Below are positions 61,638 to 64,000 of a DNA stretch of 64,000 nucleotides, piece after piece (the first letter of the stretch is position 1; every line of letters begins with the position of its first letter). Under the pieces are notes generated by a model that worked only from the letters and a program-made list of their open reading frames with translations, was not told where the DNA came from and did no database searches. Made by a program: the position numbers and the translations under genes. This DNA is from Streptomyces rugosispiralis (lineage in GTDB: Bacteria > Actinomycetota > Actinomycetes > Streptomycetales > Streptomycetaceae), in the NCBI RefSeq assembly GCF_024505145.1, contig NZ_JANIAA010000010.1, positions 124,001-188,000 of the forward strand. The letters run 5' to 3'.

Positions 61638-61643
61638 ACGCTA
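61638..61643 (-). promoter_or_regulatory. Candidate leaderless -10 box for the acidic hypothetical gene
   Basis: TAGCGT on the minus strand, 7 nt before the ATG at 61630. Confidence 0.5.
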
Positions 61644-61677
61644 TCCGTAGCAGGGCAGTTCCCGCACAATAGATGCG

Positions 61678-61866
61678 ATGCCGGAATACGAATTCTGTGA
61701 TGTGTATGTGCCGCGCGGCGTTTCCCGCAAGGCCACTACCCGCCTGCTCACCGACCATGCCGAGTACGGACACTGGGAGTTGGATCGCTTGAGACTCAAC
61801 CCCGACGGCAGCCGCAGAGTGCGATTGCGGCGCCGGATCATCCGCCAGCTCCGGGCCACCTGGTAG
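61678..61866 (+). CDS. Small basic protein, DUF5703 family
   Basis: 62 aa: MPEYEFCDVYVPRGVSRKAT at the start, GHWELDRLRLNPDGSRRVRL in the middle, and an Arg-rich end. It matches the short conserved actinobacterial DUF5703 proteins. No function known. The ATG at 61678 has no clear ribosome site. It is followed by the terminator 61886-61912. Confidence 0.8.
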   Translation: MPEYEFCDVYVPRGVSRKATTRLLTDHAEYGHWELDRLRLNPDGSRRVRLRRRIIRQLRATW

Positions 61867-61885
61867 CGGGCCGGGACATGACCGA

Positions 61886-61912
61886 GCGGGCCCCGCTTGA
61901 CGCGGGGCCCGC
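61886..61912. terminator. Hairpin terminator after DUF5703 gene
   Basis: Perfect 11-bp inverted repeat GCGGGCCCCGC / GCGGGGCCCGC with a 5-nt loop, 20 bp past the stop. Confidence 0.85.
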
Positions 61913-62046
61913 CCAGAGTGACGCCATGGTCACCCGGCGCATGAGATCCGGTGTGTGATGTGTGGCGTGTGAGGTGCCGTGCACGGTGTGTGACGCGATG
62001 GGACCACCGCCCGGCATCTGTCGGCACCCATCAGCGCGAGGTGTGA

Positions 62047-62976
62047 TCAGCGCTGTGCGGCGCGGGCCCGGCGGTAGAGCACCGTGCCCGCCAGCAGCAT
62101 GCCCGCGGCGGCCGGAATGGCCAGCTCGACGGGGCCCGCGCCGGTGTGCGCGAGCTGCTCCTTGCTGCCGAGGTTCGCGGACGGGTCGAGACCGTGGGTT
62201 CCCGTGTGCTCGGTCTGGTGGCCCTGCGGGGAGTTTCCGTGCTGCCCCGAACCACCACCACCGTGGTTCGAACCCCCCGGGTTGCTCGGGTTGCCGGGGT
62301 TGCCGGGGTTGCCGGGGTTGCTCGGGTTGCCAGGGTTCCCGGGGTTACCAGGCTGACCCGGGTTTCCGGGGTTGCCAGGGTTCCCCGGGTTCCCCGGATT
62401 CCCGGGGTTCCCCGGATTGCCAGGGTTCCCGGGGTTGCCAGGGTTTCCGGGGTTGCCCGGGTTGCCAGGGTTCCCCGGGTTGCCAGGCTCACCCGGCTCC
62501 CCCGGGGTCTCCGGCACCGCCGGCACCGTCTCCCCGCAGTCGCCGCCGTCACTGCTGTTCCCGTACCCGACCGCGCTGACGTTGTTCCCGCACACATTGA
62601 CCGGGACGCCGATCGGGGCCTGGATGTTGTTGCCGGAGCCGATGCCCGACGAGCCACTGCTGCTGCCCTGCGCATGCGAGCCGCCGGACTGCGAGCCGCC
62701 ACCGCCGGACGAGCCGCCCGAGCCGCCATCGGCCCGGTCGCCGCACTGCCCCCCGCCCGCGCCGTTGAGGACACCGACGACGCTCACCGTGTTTCCGCAC
62801 AGGTTTACCGGCACATGCACCGGGGCCTGGATGTTGTTGCCCGAGACGATGCCCGGCGAGTACGCGGCACCACCGTCGGCGCCCGACCCCGCCGCGTGGG
62901 CATAGCCGCCGGTCACGGCAAGAACGCCGCTGGCCGCGGCTACGGTGATCAGGCCCTTTTTCGCAACCTGTCGCAT
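62047..62976 (-). CDS. chpC: Long chaplin with two chaplin domains and sortase signal (ChpC-like)
   Basis: 309 aa. A signal peptide (to about 29, YAHAAG) is followed by chaplin domain 1 (about 40-80, Cys60/Cys78) and domain 2 (about 112-149, Cys129/Cys147), each with GNNIQAP and CGN(T/N)VS(V/A)VG. Next comes a stalk of about 25 Gly-(Asn/Glu/Gln)-Pro triplets, a polar stretch, LAHTG (275-279), a hydrophobic helix and RRARAAQR. LAxTG is the class E sortase signal, so it should be covalently anchored to the wall of aerial hyphae. The ATG at 62976 follows AGGGGAGCAG. Confidence 0.92.
   Translation of the reverse strand: MRQVAKKGLITVAAASGVLAVTGGYAHAAGSGADGGAAYSPGIVSGNNIQAPVHVPVNLCGNTVSVVGVLNGAGGGQCGDRADGGSGGSSGGGGSQSGGSHAQGSSSGSSGIGSGNNIQAPIGVPVNVCGNNVSAVGYGNSSDGGDCGETVPAVPETPGEPGEPGNPGNPGNPGNPGNPGNPGNPGNPGNPGNPGNPGNPGNPGNPGQPGNPGNPGNPSNPGNPGNPGNPSNPGGSNHGGGGSGQHGNSPQGHQTEHTGTHGLDPSANLGSKEQLAHTGAGPVELAIPAAAGMLLAGTVLYRRARAAQR
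62281..62505 (-). repeat. 25 9-bp repeats coding the Gly-Asn-Pro stalk
   Basis: About 25 consecutive 9-bp units (plus-strand form GTT-nCC-nGG) code for Gly-Asn-Pro, with two Glu and one Gln variants. Synonymous changes are mixed among units. Confidence 0.9.
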
Positions 62977-63359
62977 AACTTTCTGCTCCCCTAGCCTTCC
63001 GTCCCGGACGGAGTGCGCGCGGGCGATCTCGCCCGCACCCCCATCCCCGGACGGCCCGGAGCGCGCACACTCCGGAACCGCCCGGGATCACACCCCGGTG
63101 GACCGTGACTCGATGTCACGTGATCGATGCGGTAGTTGCCGAAGGCGGGGCACAGCACCACCCCCTTGTCGGCATCGCGGCCCGGTTACGAGCCGCACAC
63201 ACCATGTAACGAGGAGGGAGCAATCAAGCTATCAAGCTACGACACCATTCACCCTTTTTGGTTCCTTCGGTATGTGTGATCGATTAGGCCGAACGTGTAA
63301 GCCCCTCAGCGAGCCCGGCACGCCCCTGAGCAGGCCCGGCACCAGTGGGCCCAGCAGGC
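62977..63359. other. 383-bp region between chaplin and M20 peptidase genes
   Basis: No convincing gene; in particular no short chaplin (ChpH-type) frame. It must hold the chaplin promoter. The part 63205-63300 is AT-rich for this genome and includes two AATCAAGCTATCAAGC-like units near 63221-63236. Confidence 0.6.
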
Positions 63360-64000
63360 TCAGCAGGCGTCCAGGAACCGGTCCAGCACCCGCACACCGA
63401 ACTTCAGCCCGTCCACCGGCACCCGCTCGTCGACCCCGTGGAACATCCCGGCGAAGTCCAGCTCCGGGGGCAGCCGCAGCGGCGCGAAGCCGAAGCAGCG
63501 GATGCCGAGGTCGTCGAAGGACTTCGCGTCCGTACCGCCCGAGAGGCAGTACGGCACGGCGCGGGCGATCGGGTCCTCGGCCTTCAGCGCCGACTGCATG
63601 GCGTCCACCAGCGCCCCGTCGAAGGTGGTCTCCAGCGCCTTGTCCGCGTGCACGTCCTCCCGCTTGACCCGCGGGCCGAGGATGCGGTCGAGGTCGGCCA
63701 GGAACTCGTCCTCGAACCCGGGCAGGAAGCGCCCGTCCACATGCGCCGTGGCCTGCCCCGGAATGACGTTCACCTTGTAGCCGGCGCCGAGCATGGTGGG
63801 GGCGGCGGTGTTCTGCAGCGTGGCCCCGATGATCTTCGCGATGCCGCCCAGCTTGGCGAGGGTCTCGTCCATGTTCTCGGGGTCGAGCGGGGTGCCGAGC
63901 GCGTCGGACAGCTCGTCCAGGAAGGACCGTACGGTCTTGGTGACCCGCACCGGGAACTTGTGCCGCCCGAGCCGCCCGACCGCCTCGGCCAGCTCGGTGA
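63360..64000 (-). CDS. M20-family metallopeptidase (5' part outside window)
   Basis: Partial: the last 213 codons. The dimerisation domain shows TMLGAGYKVNVIPGQATAHV followed by DGRFLPGFEDEFLADL. The C-terminal catalytic part has PYCLSGGTDAKSFDDLGIRC and a metal-ligand His in FAGMFHGVDERVPVDGL. Such enzymes are zinc amino-peptidases or deacylases (ArgE/DapE/carboxypeptidase group). The exact substrate cannot be told. Confidence 0.9.
   Translation of the reverse strand, partial: TELAEAVGRLGRHKFPVRVTKTVRSFLDELSDALGTPLDPENMDETLAKLGGIAKIIGATLQNTAAPTMLGAGYKVNVIPGQATAHVDGRFLPGFEDEFLADLDRILGPRVKREDVHADKALETTFDGALVDAMQSALKAEDPIARAVPYCLSGGTDAKSFDDLGIRCFGFAPLRLPPELDFAGMFHGVDERVPVDGLKFGVRVLDRFLDAC

Noticed and set aside
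62281..62505. CRISPR-like regular repeats
   Set aside because: The 9-bp units are contiguous with no spacers and code for Gly-Asn-Pro in frame inside the chaplin gene.
63170..63195. BldN-type promoter (CGTAAC) for the chaplin gene
   Set aside because: CGTAAC occurs on the minus strand near 63185-63190, but 16 bp downstream the sequence is CAAGGG instead of the expected CGTTGA-like -10.

Overview
The window is chromosomal DNA of a Streptomyces species. The evidence is very high GC with strong third-position G/C bias, GTG and TTG starts behind GGAGG-type ribosome sites, a Pup-proteasome locus, mycothiol ligase mshC, the glycerol operon gylR-glpF-glpK-glpD, and a sortase-anchored chaplin gene. 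Gene order agrees, from memory, with S. coelicolor around SCO1638-SCO1676. No tRNA, rRNA, CRISPR array or insertion sequence was seen.

Layout. 1-4.8 kb (minus strand): pafC (partial), pafB, two FKBP-type prolyl isomerases and the Pup ligase pafA. 4.8-7.7 kb: an MFS transporter and a divergent LacI-type regulator. 7.8-13.4 kb (minus): proteasome genes in transcription order arc/mpa, dop, pup, prcB, prcA, with a ferredoxin divergent from arc. 14-18.9 kb: a membrane-anchored protein, tRNA m1A58 methyltransferase, site-2 protease, a RecB-like Fe-S nuclease and an orphan response regulator. 18.9-26.9 kb (minus): two solute-binding lipoproteins without permeases, a HAD phosphatase and cobalamin-dependent metH. 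27.1-32.2 kb (plus): glycerol regulon.

32.2-48.4 kb looks accessory, because in S. coelicolor glpD is (from memory) directly next to the PAC2 gene parJ. It holds two units. (a) A plus-strand operon starts with a 29-codon Cys-ending leader peptide and continues with a Dpp/Opp-type ABC transporter and an LLM flavin monooxygenase; this is probably a cysteine-controlled organosulfur uptake system. (b) A minus-strand operon encodes an L-fuconate dehydratase-like enolase, an SDR, a ribose-type ABC transporter, an aldo/keto reductase and a lactone hydrolase. It fits oxidative (non-phosphorylative) L-fucose-type sugar catabolism, and is probably controlled by the FadR-type regulator at 39.4 kb through a shared ACATC-G-GATGT-like operator.

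48.5-64 kb returns to the conserved backbone: PAC2 protein (parJ), mshC, a PI-kinase-like protein, DUF3090, a histidine phosphatase, corA, a ferritin-like protein, an F420-type oxidoreductase, an aldo/keto reductase with the only in-frame TTA codon I found, a large degenerate RecD2-like protein, two small conserved proteins, a long chaplin with a Gly-Asn-Pro collagen-like stalk, and a partial M20 peptidase.

Recurrent themes are minisatellite-like low-complexity extensions on otherwise conserved proteins (LacI regulator, TrmI, PAC2, RecD2-like, chaplin), strong GC hairpins at most transcript ends, and at least six genes whose ATG lies 6-8 nt after a TANNNT box, suggesting leaderless mRNAs. The most interesting items are the helicase relic fused to an HhH module, the leader-peptide operon, the FadR/fucose circuit, the strong hairpin between pup and prcB, and the mshC-linked kinase-like/phosphatase cluster.
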